DNA of 64,000 nt from Hydractinia symbiolongicarpus (lineage: Eukaryota; Cnidaria; Hydrozoa; Anthoathecata; Hydractiniidae), in assembly GCF_029227915.1 (NCBI RefSeq), contig NC_079882.1, forward strand, positions 24,433,001-24,497,000, in the 5' to 3' direction. The position numbers and the translations under genes are program-made. This document shows positions 1 through 31,390 of this stretch, one piece after another. The notes under the pieces were generated by a model. It saw nothing but the letters and a program-made list of their open reading frames with translations. It was not told where the DNA came from and made no database searches. How positions within the stretch are numbered: the first letter of the stretch is position 1; each line of letters opens with the position of its first letter.

Positions 1-515
1 ATATCAGTATAACTAATAAGTTCATGCCTTTAAAAACTAGTACAAGTAACATGTTTTAGTGTTAATCATACTGGTCTTTTGCGACCATCTATTAAGGGCA
101 CAATTTTTCTGTTTTTTCGTTCTAATTCTTGATGGCAACAATATAAATAAAAATTGAAAATAGGACTGTTTGAAAATATAGAGAAAGGGAGATTCTGATA
201 AAAAGACTTTCTTTGAACTTTAAAATACAATAAGTTTAAATCAATTTTAAGTGAACAGCTTTTAAAACTTGTAAAATTTGGGTTTGCATTTAAACATACA
301 ATAGGTTACAAATTTTTGTGATGTTCTAGTTATGTTTTCTATTGCATTAGGCTAAACCTTCTATTGTTAATTCATGCCTTAAATCTATATCTCCTTAATA
401 TGTCCAAGGTTTAAAAACCTGTGTCCTAAAAATTTTAAACTTACTCTTCATACAGGCAAATTTTATAAAGCAGTTTCTAACCCCAACAGTGACTTACACT
501 TGTATGCTTTTTTAG

Positions 516-14101
<13,586 letters not shown>

Positions 14102-15760
14102 TAAATTTTCATTAAGCTATGTACAGGGTGTAAAGTTCTCATCTTAATTTTACGTCTCCGGAAACTCTACCGAGCTTTTTCGCAAAATTTCGTATAACTT
14201 TCGTTGAATCTTCGTGAAGTTTGGTATAATCGTTGTGTAAATCTCTTGTAAAAAAAAGTTTTACTTCTTATTTTTGAATTCGGCAGAAAGAATTTATGAA
14301 AAGATATAATAGGAAACGTTACTCCTTTAAGATGTAGAATATATGTTTGTCAAAAACAGCAGATACGTGAAATTTCAGGCATCTGCTGTGTTTTCACGTT
14401 AAGCAAAAAAAAAATGTGTAGAAATTAAGATCCTGATAACTAGGGAAAAACCAGTACTATGTTTATAATCTCGACTAATATTTTCTAATTTTTTCAAGTT
14501 GAAAAGTCATTTTACATGGTTAGGTTTTTTGTATATAAAACAATTCACGTGATTTTTTTTGGCGTATTATCTCGATCTATCTTTTTACTCTATATTTATG
14601 TGCGAAATTTAGACAAATTTGTCACTTGCACTAATCCGCTGAGCTGAAGTTTCGAGGCAAATATTTGTGTGTCGCGAAAACTTTAAATCAATATATGTAT
14701 AGATTGACTATGTAGCGAAGTCTTATTTTTTAATCCAACTCCTCGAAAGAATTTCTTTGCACTGGCATAATATTATCTTCATCCGTTTTCCCGTTTTTAC
14801 TGTTTGTTGTCACCCTGAAACCCGTATTTGCTCATCACTATCCGACATAATGTTTTGTCATATCTGTGGAGTTAAATCACACGTGGATACATGATTCCGT
14901 CAACATTTAATATGTGCGTGACGTGGTAATTTCCCTGGTTAATTGTAATTAATCTATTTCTTTATATTCTGTTACATTATTTGTATATTTTTATAATATT
15001 TTATAATACCAAGCATGTGTACCCTAAATTTCATGCAGTAGATGAAGCAGTAAAAGGAAGTGGTGTTAATTATTTACGTGTTTATTTCGATCACTGGTTT
15101 CAAGAGCATTGCCTGTGTCCATTCTGATCAGTCCACTTATATAAAGACCCCCTTTCTAACACTCAGTGTGGGTTTTTTCACATTATTTCCGTAAGACTGG
15201 ATTAGTTTATTTCTTACTATATTTTAACACCCAGGAGAAGCAGGCACTCCTTCCCGGTGGATTTTCCTCGTATATCAGGTGTTTAGAGAACTTAAGACGA
15301 GTTACGTGGTATCTGTCAGATGAGGAAAAAGTCAGGAAATCCAACCAGCTACCTTAAACCAGGAAATTTGCAGAAATTCCTTGGAAATCTAATTTTCCCT
15401 GCTTTCGGGTTAACAGGTCCGCGAAAGATGATGATGGACACCTTTTAGATAAATCTTCACAAAAACGTGTAAAAATGGCCTGTATACTTTCACTAGCTCA
15501 AAAACCATTTGTTTACTTTCTTTGTGATTCTCAAAGATTCTGGCAGATAATACTTTTATTATTAGCTTCATTTTATAGCGTATGAATACTCTCAATAAGC
15601 ATTACGCTAAGCGCCAGTTCCTATTGAGGGATGTTGTTACGGTTGAGGGGACCAAAATTGACAAATTTCTCTCTAATAGCTTATTATTTCGTTCTATATA
15701 TTTATTATTTTGTTATTTATTTTAACAATCTTGTAAAATTGTTCTGTAAAGTATCACATC
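14102..15760. other. Intergenic, no gene recognised
   Basis: This stretch holds the CYFIP 3' flank and AT-rich DNA. A 63-codon open frame at 15166-15357 (+) matches no family I know and is rejected. No RNA gene or clear repeat is seen. Confidence 0.6.
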
Positions 15761-16048
15761 TCAATTAAAATCATCCAAATCGTCTGCCTGTCTTCTAAAA
15801 GTTTGAAATCTTCGAAAAACACTTCTTTTTTCCGCTTCGCGTTTTCTACAGTTCGCTCGGCATTCATTGAAACTTTGTATACAAACAGCGACGCCGGTAA
15901 ACGAATCTGGAGCTACCTGACCACACTGTAGGTAGGTGCCATCACAATCTCTCCAACAAGGTTTGTATGCTGTTACTGTTAATACGAACAGCAGTAAGAT
16001 ACCAATCAGCTTTGAGATAAAAGAATTCATAGTGGCTAGAAAGAACAT
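15761..16048 (-). CDS. Small secreted six-cysteine peptide precursor
   Basis: Single-exon frame of 95 residues; an internal Met at residue 7 would also start a standard signal peptide (NSFISKLIGILLLFVLTVTA). The predicted mature part has six Cys spaced C-x3-C-x6-C-x13-C-x6-C-x3-C, a mirror-symmetric array, followed by a basic stretch (RKREAEKR, with dibasic sites that might be processed) and an acidic end (DDLDDFN). The symmetry would suit a disulfide-stapled helical hairpin (inference). I do not recognise the family and see no evidence for a specific activity. T-rich strings giving AATAAA-like signals on the minus strand lie at about 15697-15722. It could be a structural or host-defence peptide; upstream non-coding exons cannot be excluded. 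Confidence 0.7.
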   Translation of the reverse strand: MFFLATMNSFISKLIGILLLFVLTVTAYKPCWRDCDGTYLQCGQVAPDSFTGVAVCIQSFNECRANCRKREAEKRSVFRRFQTFRRQADDLDDFN

Positions 16049-18575
16049 ATTACAAAAATTTACACGTCGATAAGTATTTATACGTTGGTGAGTTCCAACA
16101 ACTGTTCGTATCTATAATAGGCTTTTAGGATTCGTTAGAAAGGGTTATTGTTATTGATGATTTAAACAGGATAATATGAAAGAGATTTATTTATTTTTAA
16201 TCAAATATGTTATTTTTTTCTCACAATTTCTTTGTGAAAAAATAGGAATTTAAAAAAAGTGGATATTTAATGTGCTAATTAGATAAATATGCCTCCATCT
16301 ATTTCCTAAGACGGAGAATCTCTTCTAATGATTTTGATCCTCGCCATTTTGTATCCATGCTGTGACGTCATAAAAAATATCAGCTCCTTATTGATAAAAA
16401 GACTGGGCTCTATTTTATATATTAATAGCGAACATTGCAGATTAACACCCTCGGTATCTCACAACCTCGTTTCCAGTACCTTTTGTCTTTTATATCGGAA
16501 CGTCGAGATCTTGTTCGTATCGCCGTCCCGATGTCAAAAGGTGCCCTAGGGACGGGGTGGGTATCTCATAATTTATTCAACGACAGATCGATAGAATAGT
16601 GTTGAAAAATTTATAACTAAATAAATAATTACCTTCTATATCTACCTCGCGATCTCTCCTTTCCTGCTGTACAATAAATCCAGAATTATAAGCAGGCGAC
16701 TTAAATAATAATTCCATGCTCCATCTGTTGTTGTTTACTTCGTTGTTTACATGACGAAACATTTTTGTTCAAGAACATGTGTAACATTATTCAGGGGGTG
16801 CTGTTATAACGGCAAAACCAAATAGGTAGTTCAGCAAAATAGTTGTGGAGGAGAGTAGTAAAACAGGCTCTTGCAGTCATGGTTAAATAATTCTTGCCTC
16901 GCTTTAATTATATACCTCTTTTTGCACGAGTTTCGTTTTTTTGTAACATGTGTCTTTGGTGTTTTCGGTTATGACGAGCAGCCTGGTGAGCTTTATTTTC
17001 TTTTTCGTCCATTAAAATTTGCCAAAACATAAACAAAAGAAGCAGGCTTAACATAATGGTGACATCTAAAGGGCTAATTTTTTGCCAATGTAATGCGTTT
17101 TTTTAGTCTCAAAATTGGTCTAACTGCTTCGATTTCGACAAAATTTAGTCCAGTAAATACACTTTGGTTTAAGATGAATAAAACGTGCTCTGTTGCTAGC
17201 AAATTACATCAAAACACAATACAGTAAATGTCAAACCTAATAGGACTCTATTTTTATCCTCCGAGGTCAAATATAATGATATATAAACCTTATTTCCCGG
17301 TTCTCTTTTCGCTTTTTTGATAACCACTTTTCTCCGATATCAAAAAAAGAAGTAAGGCCCCAGAAACAACCCTGTACTCTTTTCGTTCTAGACTTGATTA
17401 GAAAATACTTTTCTAACTGCTATATAACTGCTATTTCAGTCGATATGGGCATGATCTCGGATTTTAACCTTCTATTTGTAGTACTACTTTCTTTGTCATT
17501 ACATACAATTGCATACAATCCTGCTGCGTGCATGAAAGTCAATCGTGTGATTTTTCCAACTTAGTTAGCTTTTTTGTTAGTTCCTATTTAATTTTAGTTT
17601 CTTTACCCCTATGCGATTGATACAAAAACAAGATGTAATGTCGGGGAAGACTTGCTAATTATTTGCAAGCGACTAAATATTTTTCTGACTGTATTGCCAT
17701 TGAACGAATTACCTGCAAAAAACAAATTAAAGCAGGACCTTCGTCTAATCCTTTAGGGGCTTGTGTGGGGGGCACCCGTCTAAACCATTCAATTTTTTGT
17801 CAACCATGGTAAATATGGGAGAGTCTTTACCCATCTAACAGCGGATTATCAAAATTTTCATCCTGACAATCTCTACCTCCCCCACACCCCCTCCAAAAAA
17901 ATTAATTTGCTGCTACAGCCTGTAACGTTACTTTCCTGGCTTGTTCTTACCTTTGTTATAATACACGCACTGGGATCGAGCCCGAATTACGTTGTGTGAA
18001 TTAATAAAAATACTTCCCCCGTATTTCTTCTGGAACACAGGAATAACAACAGATGAGCTTTATTACTGACATCTTTAGCAAAAGGTGAAAAAATATGTTT
18101 TTAAACTCAAACAAACAAGAAATCACAAGTCTACAGAAATTCGGCCACAAATTAATCCAATTTCAGGGCTGACGAACAGGTTTTAAAAGTGGAGGGGCTA
18201 ATATAGTGATTAAGGAGCTCCACCTTGGTGAGGGTCGCTAAGGGTCGGTTTTTGGAGTTAAAAAAGGTTTGCTAAAATGCTATTCAAATTATAAATTTTT
18301 ACCGTGTTAGAATGGATAACTATAGAAGCTATCTATCTCTGAAAAAGTTGTAGGTAGTTAAGGTTCACAGCCCTGGTTCCCCAGCCCTGACTAATTAATA
18401 AGCGCGAAGAATTCACAACTAACTAAAACATTTGTATTGACTGGTGCAGTGTGAAACATCCATCATAATGCATAGCTCTTTTTGCTTTTTATTTTTACTG
18501 TTCCTGCAAAATCATTCATTAAAAAGTCGTGTGCTTCTCGATGTTCACAGGAATACAAAGATTTGTGCACTAGTT
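16049..18575. other. Intergenic, no gene recognised
   Basis: AT-rich DNA with no supported gene. A possible short inverted-repeat element at about 18164-18390 begins with CAGGGCTGA and ends with CCAGCCCTG, but it has no matching target-site duplication. Confidence 0.55.
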
Positions 18576-24732
<6,157 letters not shown>

Positions 24733-24978
24733 GCTTCCTAAAAATAAAATAAAATTAGAAGCAAGTAGAAGCAGTAAAGAGAGAGCAACTCTAGACATGC
24801 CTATTTACCACGTGGCTAGAATTAATTTTAAGAAAATTAATTATTTAAGAAAAAGATTGACAGGTAGCAGTTAATTTGCCAAATAAAGAAGGATTGTTTC
24901 CAACTTTAAAACTAAAAATTCCTCATTACGTTACGTAGATTCTTATCTTTTCTTGCGCCTGCCCTTTCTTACGCTCGT

Positions 24979-25009
24979 CAGGACATGATGTGCCATACAT
25001 CATGTCCTG
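24979..25009. repeat. Perfect 13-bp inverted repeat, 5-nt loop
   Basis: CAGGACATGATGT and ACATCATGTCCTG flank GCCAT. The position is about 250 bp upstream of the start codon of cyclase gene A, so it could be promoter-proximal. No function is shown. Confidence 0.9.
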
Positions 25010-25297
25010 GAAATAACTAACTATGTTTTTTTAAGCTTCACTTGAAATAATAACTGTTTTGTTTTGTCAAGTTTATTTAAAAATTCGACAATGCTCTGAG
25101 TAAACAATAACTTTATTCGTGCTTTTTTATTTATGCTTTTTGTTTGAGACACCCCGCAAAGAAGATACCTCGCGAAGGCGTTTAGTTGTGTTTTTTTAAA
25201 AGTCAAATCAAAAATAATGGTAGGGTCAATTTAAATAAAATAATGACCATTATGCAGCATGACATATCTTGCTATAAGATACAAGATTTTAAAACAT

Positions 25298-25648
25298 TAA
25301 AGGGGCTACGGAACGGCTGTCGGTTTTCGACTTTAGTAACTTACACGAAAGTCGAGCTGATGGCGGCGAAAAACAAAAATGGCTATTTTTCCGGCATGTA
25401 TGCAATTTACAGACTTGAACATATAGATATATCTAGAATTTTTATCTTCTCCAGCCTTGGTCATGTTTTCATCTAGGATAAGTATTGCTGAAATGTTTCT
25501 TCGTAATATACTTTTCGAAAAAAATATTGAACCAGCGAGCAAAATGCGCTGGTCTGTTCATTACGCGAAAGGCGTTTTCCGGATTTCTAATATGTGCGCG
25601 GGATATACGGAATGTGAGCATTTTAATCGTTTCGTAGCCCCTTTAGTA
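25298..25648. mobile_element. MITE-like element with TAAAGGGGCTACG inverted ends
   Basis: TTAAAGGGGCTACGGAACGG at the left and TTTCGTAGCCCCTTTAG at the right give 13-bp perfect inverted ends about 350 bp apart. The interior has no transposase. Related ends occur at about 2464-2846 and 33690-33802. Confidence 0.6.
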
Positions 25649-26641
25649 TTATTTCCTATAAGAAAAAAATATTAAACCACCACGTGGTTTCGCCATTTCT
25701 TTTGTTTATAAGCAAGTGAGAATAGGTTACAAATGCTAAAATCTGATTAAACAAAATGATGATATTGACGGCTTAAAGTTTAGGTTCACATTTTCAGATT
25801 TTGTATTATTAGATAGGTCTTTTTCAGTAGCACTCGCTATCCTTTGCCAACTTGCTTTTCAAAATAGTTAACCTTAGTTATAAATGAAGGCACCAATATT
25901 CTCTTACCTGCGTTGCACTGTGTAGTTTTGCTGTAAGTCGAAGTTTGCTGCAAGCTGTAGTGGCAATGAAAGGGAGTTTACTATTCGAAACTGATAGTTA
26001 TTAAGCAAAAATCAGAAGTGATTGACAACTCTCGGTTCCAGTTCCTTTCGCAGGTCATTGAATTTCTGACAAAATCTCTTTTATTTATTAATCGCTTTTT
26101 TCATGCGCAGATCTAATAGGTAATTGGCACTTTTCTCTTTCAGCTCCTTTCACAGAATTAATGACTGAATGGATACAGGGCAACTCGATGAAGCACTCAA
26201 GAAATAACTGACGGAGGATAAAATTACCATTCGTCGGACTGTATTATTTATATACAAAATGTTTCCTTCGTGTGAGTTCACATATCACTGACGGTGTATT
26301 ATGTTTGGTCAGCCAATAAAAACATAAACAAAACAATCTTTACAATAGAGCACACAGTTATGACACTGAGCTTTCTAAGAATTATCAGAAAACAATGCAA
26401 GATTTTATTATAGCCGATTAAATTTCCTGTCAACATGTCCGAAATACAAAAACGTCTGGAGTATGAAATATCCCATTGCATCAAGTTTAGCTACAGAGCT
26501 GGTAAATTATTAGCCCCATATAAAGCAAAATCGTTGAGAGTTAATTTTTGCAAATTTAAGAGTTTAGAAGATGTAACGCTATATATGCTTTTGTACCGTG
26601 GTTGAGAAGAAGTCACGCTCTCCTCTACAATATTTCTCATG

Positions 26642-26686
26642 AAAACTAGATGAACAGTTATTGGACATACCTGTTCATCTAGTTTT
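26642..26686. repeat. Perfect 16-bp inverted repeat, 13-nt loop
   Basis: AAAACTAGATGAACAG and CTGTTCATCTAGTTTT are exact complements around a 13-nt loop. It is intergenic. Confidence 0.9.
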
Positions 26687-27099
26687 GTCTAGCTTTTGTC
26701 TAAAAGCTTTATTGTATTCGGGGAATGCAAATCATATACAATCGAAAATTGCCAAACAATGTTTTTAAATTGGCTGATATTGAGAACACATAATCCGTCG
26801 CAACAAAATGTTCAGTTTTTGGATGTCTGGGATGATTATTTAAAAAAATGTACTTTAACTAATAATAACAATACAGACGGAGATCAAGTTCTTTGAAACA
26901 GTGCAGAGGTTGGGTCGAGAGATATGATGAGCTCTCGATTACTAGATATAAATAGGGGATTGGAGAAAAACATATAAAGATACAAAGTTTACACGAAATA
27001 TTACATCTGAGAATGAAACAGATGATATTGGTATACATTTAGAAATAAATAAAAATAAAAACAAAACAATGTGCGAGTCTAATCTTTTATATTGATAAT

Positions 27100-27220
27100 A
27101 GTCGGTGGTTAAATCCACGGGTTCGCCCGTCCTTTATTTCCCGCATTTTGTGTGTCTAGCTACTTGCGCTACCAATTTGACGCACGCACAGACAAAAAAC
27201 CATTATTAATAAAGAGACGA
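27100..27220. repeat. Hairpin-core repeat, single copy
   Basis: ATAGTCGGTGGTTAAATCCACGGGTTCGCCCGTCCTTTA is followed by CGCATTTTGTGTGTC, a short ACGCACAGACA tract and TTATTAATAAAGAGACGA. This is one copy of the 19.1-19.9 kb family. Confidence 0.7.
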
Positions 27221-27250
27221 AAATTGTGTCTCTAAAAACCATAAAAATTA

Positions 27251-27313
27251 CAACCTCGATCCCAGGGTCTGTAGCTTTTTTGATATGAGGATGAAACGCG
27301 TACGAGGCCCTGG
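27251..27313. mobile_element. Short palindromic element, CTCGATCCC subfamily
   Basis: CAACCTCGATCCCAGGGTCT, then TTTTTTGATATGAGGATGAAAC, then ACGAGGCCCTGG. A nearly identical copy lies in opposite orientation at 29630-29690, on the other side of the Penelope-like element. A third is at about 35277-35345. Confidence 0.7.
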
Positions 27314-28083
27314 TACAACAGACTTACTCAACCAATGAGATTGCATGTACGGCTTTTTTAAATTATGTTAAAAAGATAAATAATGCGGAAGTTTTTTTGC
27401 AAGCACTGCATTTTTTTATCAACAACAAATATGGCGATAATTTTGATTACTTGTTTATGAAGAAAATATTTATATTCACGTTATTTTTGACTTCCTTTCG
27501 TCGTTTACAAATTTATCAAAGCTGTTAAAAATTTTTAAACATTACTTTTGTTTCCTTACTGATGGTGAAAAAGGCGACAACTCAAATGGAATAGTGCGAC
27601 GAACATCCTGTCCTGCGACCTTTTGTTGGGACACAATACTTAATTTTTAAAAAAACTGAAAATTTTATTTTTGGTTTTTGCTAAAAAGTAAAGAAAAACT
27701 TCGTACAGATGAAACTCTGTAGTGTGTAAGCTGACTAACTGGCTAGATGCTGTTGGCTTAAAGATGCACAAGCACAACAATGACAACCAATTTTTCTTAA
27801 AATGCCACATGTGTCAAGAGATATCTTTTAACAAACTTTTGGGACAAAATATATTAGTTAGCAGTAACTAAAAGTTTCATGTCTTCTTGACAATCCTCAA
27901 ACTGCAAATGACTACAGATTTTCAAAATAAAAATATTAACTAATAATTCCCTTAAGGGAAATTTTTCTATATTGTAAAACAAAATTACTAATTACTTCAC
28001 ATTATTGATGACGAATTTATTCCTGTGCCGACATTTACTAATCAGTTCGTTCCTTTTGTTCAATAATTCCTTTGGGTCAGAGT

Positions 28084-29390
28084 TTAGGATGCAAACTCAG
28101 ATATACACAGGTCACAACGTTTATTTCCAGATTTGTATTGACTTGCGCGGATTGCAACAGACCTATTAATCCAAAACGCACGGTTTTCGTTATTGAGCTT
28201 GCATATAAACTTCAAAAGCTTGATTTCGTTCTGATATTTCCGGTGACGGAAAGACTTGGTGTGGTTATTGTAACGCAGCTTATATTCACCTTCTGATGTG
28301 CCATAATAACAAAACAACTTGTTATCAGTGGTAACTTCTGCTTTGTATACAATGTTCGTAATCCGACAGTCTCCATGAAGTGGGAAATTAGCTTTTGTTC
28401 GACAGTTACATGGCCTTTGCTCTTCCTTCAGATGGTCACTCAAGGTCTTGTTGTTATGTTGTTTTATCAGGCTAGCTATGTTCAGCATACATGAATAGCT
28501 GATCTTTAGTGTGTTTCGATTGAAAATTTAGCTGAAGCGGTTGTTAGGTGGGAAATGCTTCTTGATTAATTTCAAGAAGATACTTCCAATGTTGGTTTCG
28601 ACAGCGACGTTATACGGCGGGTTAAACCAGATGATTTTTCGTGATCTGTTTCTAACGCGTTTGATGCCGGTTTCTTTGTTATATTCAAGCGGATAGGTAA
28701 AACCACTTTCTAACAAAGACTTTTCGTAATGACTTTTCGCCTTGTTGAATTCTTCCTCATTGCACGATAAGTCAGTAATTCTTCTGTTAACCATTTTCGG
28801 AAGTTCGGCAATGATACTACGAGGGTGGTTTGATTTAGAGTTTATATACTTGGTCGTGTCATTTGGTTTTCTGTAAGGGAAATATTTTCCACTTTCTAAG
28901 TCCAACATGACATCCAAAAACTCTGTGACTCTTAAGTTGGTTTCGATTGTAATCTTGAGTCTTTTTTTCTTAAACATTTTGGTTATATCTTTACGTAGGC
29001 GATCCATCATGGTTCCATTGGCCTCCTCCACAATGCATAACCCGTCATCACGGTACAAGCCAATTTTTTCCTTATCAACAATAGATGACAGTTTGTTCAA
29101 TAGGTATAAACCAACCAGTTTGCATACCTCAGCGCCGTCATATGATCCCATTGTGACATCGAATAATGGCTTTTCCCCCTTCTTTTTCCATACTTCGTTA
29201 TTATTATCGAACAATAGAGACTTCCTCGCTAGCATGATGGTGTCTGCTATTTTAATGGGTAATGTCGTAATGGTTCTTGCAAATGCTATAGCTGTTTTCA
29301 GAAGGCATTCGTCGATGGAAGGGTAGAATTCGGCAATATCAAACTTAATGAAATGGTGTCCATCCTCCTTTCATCTGTTATTTTTGCAGC
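28084..29390 (-). pseudogene. Penelope-like element remnant: reverse transcriptase plus GIY-YIG endonuclease
   Basis: Reading from about 29390 down, the frame opens in the RT motif-A block FDIAEFYPSI (near 29330), passes the catalytic YRDD box (GLYRDDGLCIV) and reaches a TAA at 28530-28528. The same frame continues for another 147 codons to 28084 with a GIY-YIG-like domain (YYGTSEGEYKLRYNNHTKSF) and a Cys pair (RCDLCISE). RT followed by GIY-YIG is the hallmark of Penelope-like retroelements. The 5' part of the RT is missing and one in-frame stop separates the domains, so this copy is 5'-truncated and inactive. Matching inverted short elements flank it at 27251 and 29630. Confidence 0.8.
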
Positions 29391-29629
29391 TGGTGTAAAT
29401 TATTCTATAATATTTACAAGTGGTGTAGTTTTTACTACATGTATGATACACCAGAAAATGACTAGAAAGTCACTAAGGGTTGAATCTATTCTGGAATTGT
29501 ACGGTGTGTATAGCTAGGTACCTCTAGCTACAAAAACCCAGCAAAACACTTTACAAATTCACGCCACTGAAACACCATCTTTGATTGAAACGTCACGCAT
29601 ACATTACTTTTCTCTGCATGCTTAATTTT

Positions 29630-29690
29630 GGGCCTCGTACGTGTTTCATCCTCATATCAAAAAACGCTACAGGACCTGGGATCGAGGTTG
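29630..29690. mobile_element. Short palindromic element, inverted copy of 27251-27313
   Basis: Reading the minus strand gives CAACCTCGATCCCAGGTCCT, then TTTTTTGATATGAGGATGAAAC, then ACGTACGAGGCCC: nearly base-for-base the element at 27251 but reversed. Confidence 0.7.
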
Positions 29691-29975
29691 TAAAAATTAA
29701 ACAAATTAATTAACTAGAAATTTCTAACTTATGCTAATTTAAATTTACTCAACCTCGTCTCCAGGACTATTTGGTTCTCAAAGGCGCTGCCCTTAAAGGT
29801 CCCGAGGTCGAGCTTGAGATTTATAACAGTTGAAATGTAATTACTTTGTTATTAATAATTAATGTCTGGGTAAATTAAACAACAATTAAAGAATATATAA
29901 AAAGTAATATAAAAAAAGTTTGTGCTGGAATTAGTCTGACAAAAATTTCAAAGACATCAGGTGCAAAAATGTAAT

Positions 29976-30010
29976 GGGGGGGGGGGGGGGGGTAGGAGGG
30001 GGGCAGCGGC
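29976..30010 (+). repeat. G-rich tract with G-quadruplex potential
   Basis: An uninterrupted run of 17 G is followed by TAGGAGGGGGGCAGCGG. Four or more G-triplets within 30 nt satisfy the simple quadruplex rule. Confidence 0.85.
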
Positions 30011-30249
30011 TGCAAAGTGCGTATAACTCATACCCTTCATAAAAGTAACGCACCACCATTTCCAGTTTCAATCCCAAAAAATCCAAAATTTATGTTTCTT
30101 CTTTTCACAAGATACAATTTTTGTGCAATACTAAAAGAAGGTTAGCTTTAAATTTTTCAACATATATACATAACCAACCTAATATAATAATTATGGAACT
30201 GCGTATATCCGCTTAAGTTTTTCTGGAAAAAAATTACATTAGGCACCTC

Positions 30250-30380
30250 TCTATCGTGCAATTTGAAGAATTTATCGTGCAATTTGAACCATTTATTGAG
30301 CAATTTGAACCATTTGTCGAACAATTTGCGAGGTAACGACGCTCTATAGTACAATTTGAACAATTTATCGTGCAATTTAA
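30250..30380. repeat. Degenerate 21-bp minisatellite
   Basis: Five to six units of the form GCAATTTGAACCATTTATCGT with substitutions, some separated by GCTCTATCGTG segments. Open frames read across it are periodic artefacts. Confidence 0.75.
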
Positions 30381-31237
30381 AAGGTAGCGAAGCTCTATCG
30401 TGCGACACAAAGGAAACGAAGATGGAATAATATTTTGTTGTGCTTGGTTTAGCATGCACATTACCTAGGAGCTGAAGCTGAATCGGAACGGAACAAGAAA
30501 AATACCTAAATTTAAAATGGTTGTCTGCTAATTATTTTTTGCAATTCTTCCGTTTCTGACCGCACGAAAAGTTGAAATGATTTCAAAATTTTACATTGTA
30601 ACGGAAACATTCATAAAAAATTCACCAGATTCTAGAATTCAAAATTGACATTAATGTTTTGATCCGTTTCATTTTGTTTTTGAGTGGAAATTCTCCTAAA
30701 GAGCTTTAATTTCAACTTTTGGAGAATCCCTGGGGGAAGGAGGGTGATATTTAGTAAAATAAACGCCCCTTGATTAACGCCCTGTCTAATAGTTAAAAAG
30801 TTGATAAATGCTTTGCGCTTTGGGAAGGTTAAAAGCTTCCTAGCTTATCATTAATTTTTAGCTTTTGATAACAATTACCTAATTTCCATTGGGAGAAAGT
30901 TTACATAGATTTTTTTTGAAAGAATAATATTGTTATAGTAATTTGTACAGTAACTGAAAAAAAATTGTGAGAAGCTAACAAAGTCATTACGGTCGTTTCA
31001 AAAGGTGAAAAGTCAAACTTTTTTAGTATATATTTTGTGAATCTACGATTTTCATATTAATATATTCTTATTATATGGAAAAAGGAAAAGAAAACTGTAA
31101 GCTTCTGCTTATTTGTTATTTTGAATAAATTATAAATTATAAGTCTAAACAAAGTCGATGTTTTCTCTGCTTAAATCGTCTTTGTTAGTCTTGTTAAAAT
31201 TTTGGTTGTTTAGCGGAATTGTGTTGCATTTATAAAC

Positions 31238-31390
<153 letters not shown>

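Larger units (their letters stand above)
24733..28083. other. 5' flank of cyclase gene A and intergenic repeats
   Basis: No supported gene. It contains a 13-bp perfect hairpin (24979-25009), a 350-bp MITE-like element (25298-25648), a 16-bp perfect hairpin (26642-26686), one copy of the hairpin-core repeat (27100-27220) and one palindromic element (27251-27313). A 66-codon frame at 26696-26896 is not recognisable. Confidence 0.6.
29391..31237. other. Intergenic repeats upstream of cyclase gene B
   Basis: It contains palindromic elements at 29630-29690 and 29754-29817, a G17 run at 29976-29992 followed by more G tracts, and a 21-bp minisatellite at about 30250-30380. No gene is supported. Confidence 0.65.

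Noticed and set aside
15166-15357. 63-codon + strand frame
   Set aside because: No signal, domain or splice context that I recognise; short enough to be chance.
18164-18390. CAGGGCTGA...CCAGCCCTG ends suggesting a hAT-type MITE
   Set aside because: Flanking 8-bp sequences do not match, so a transposon boundary cannot be supported.
28907-29326. 139-codon + strand frame
   Set aside because: Complement of the Penelope reverse-transcriptase coding region; the minus strand carries the YRDD and motif A blocks.
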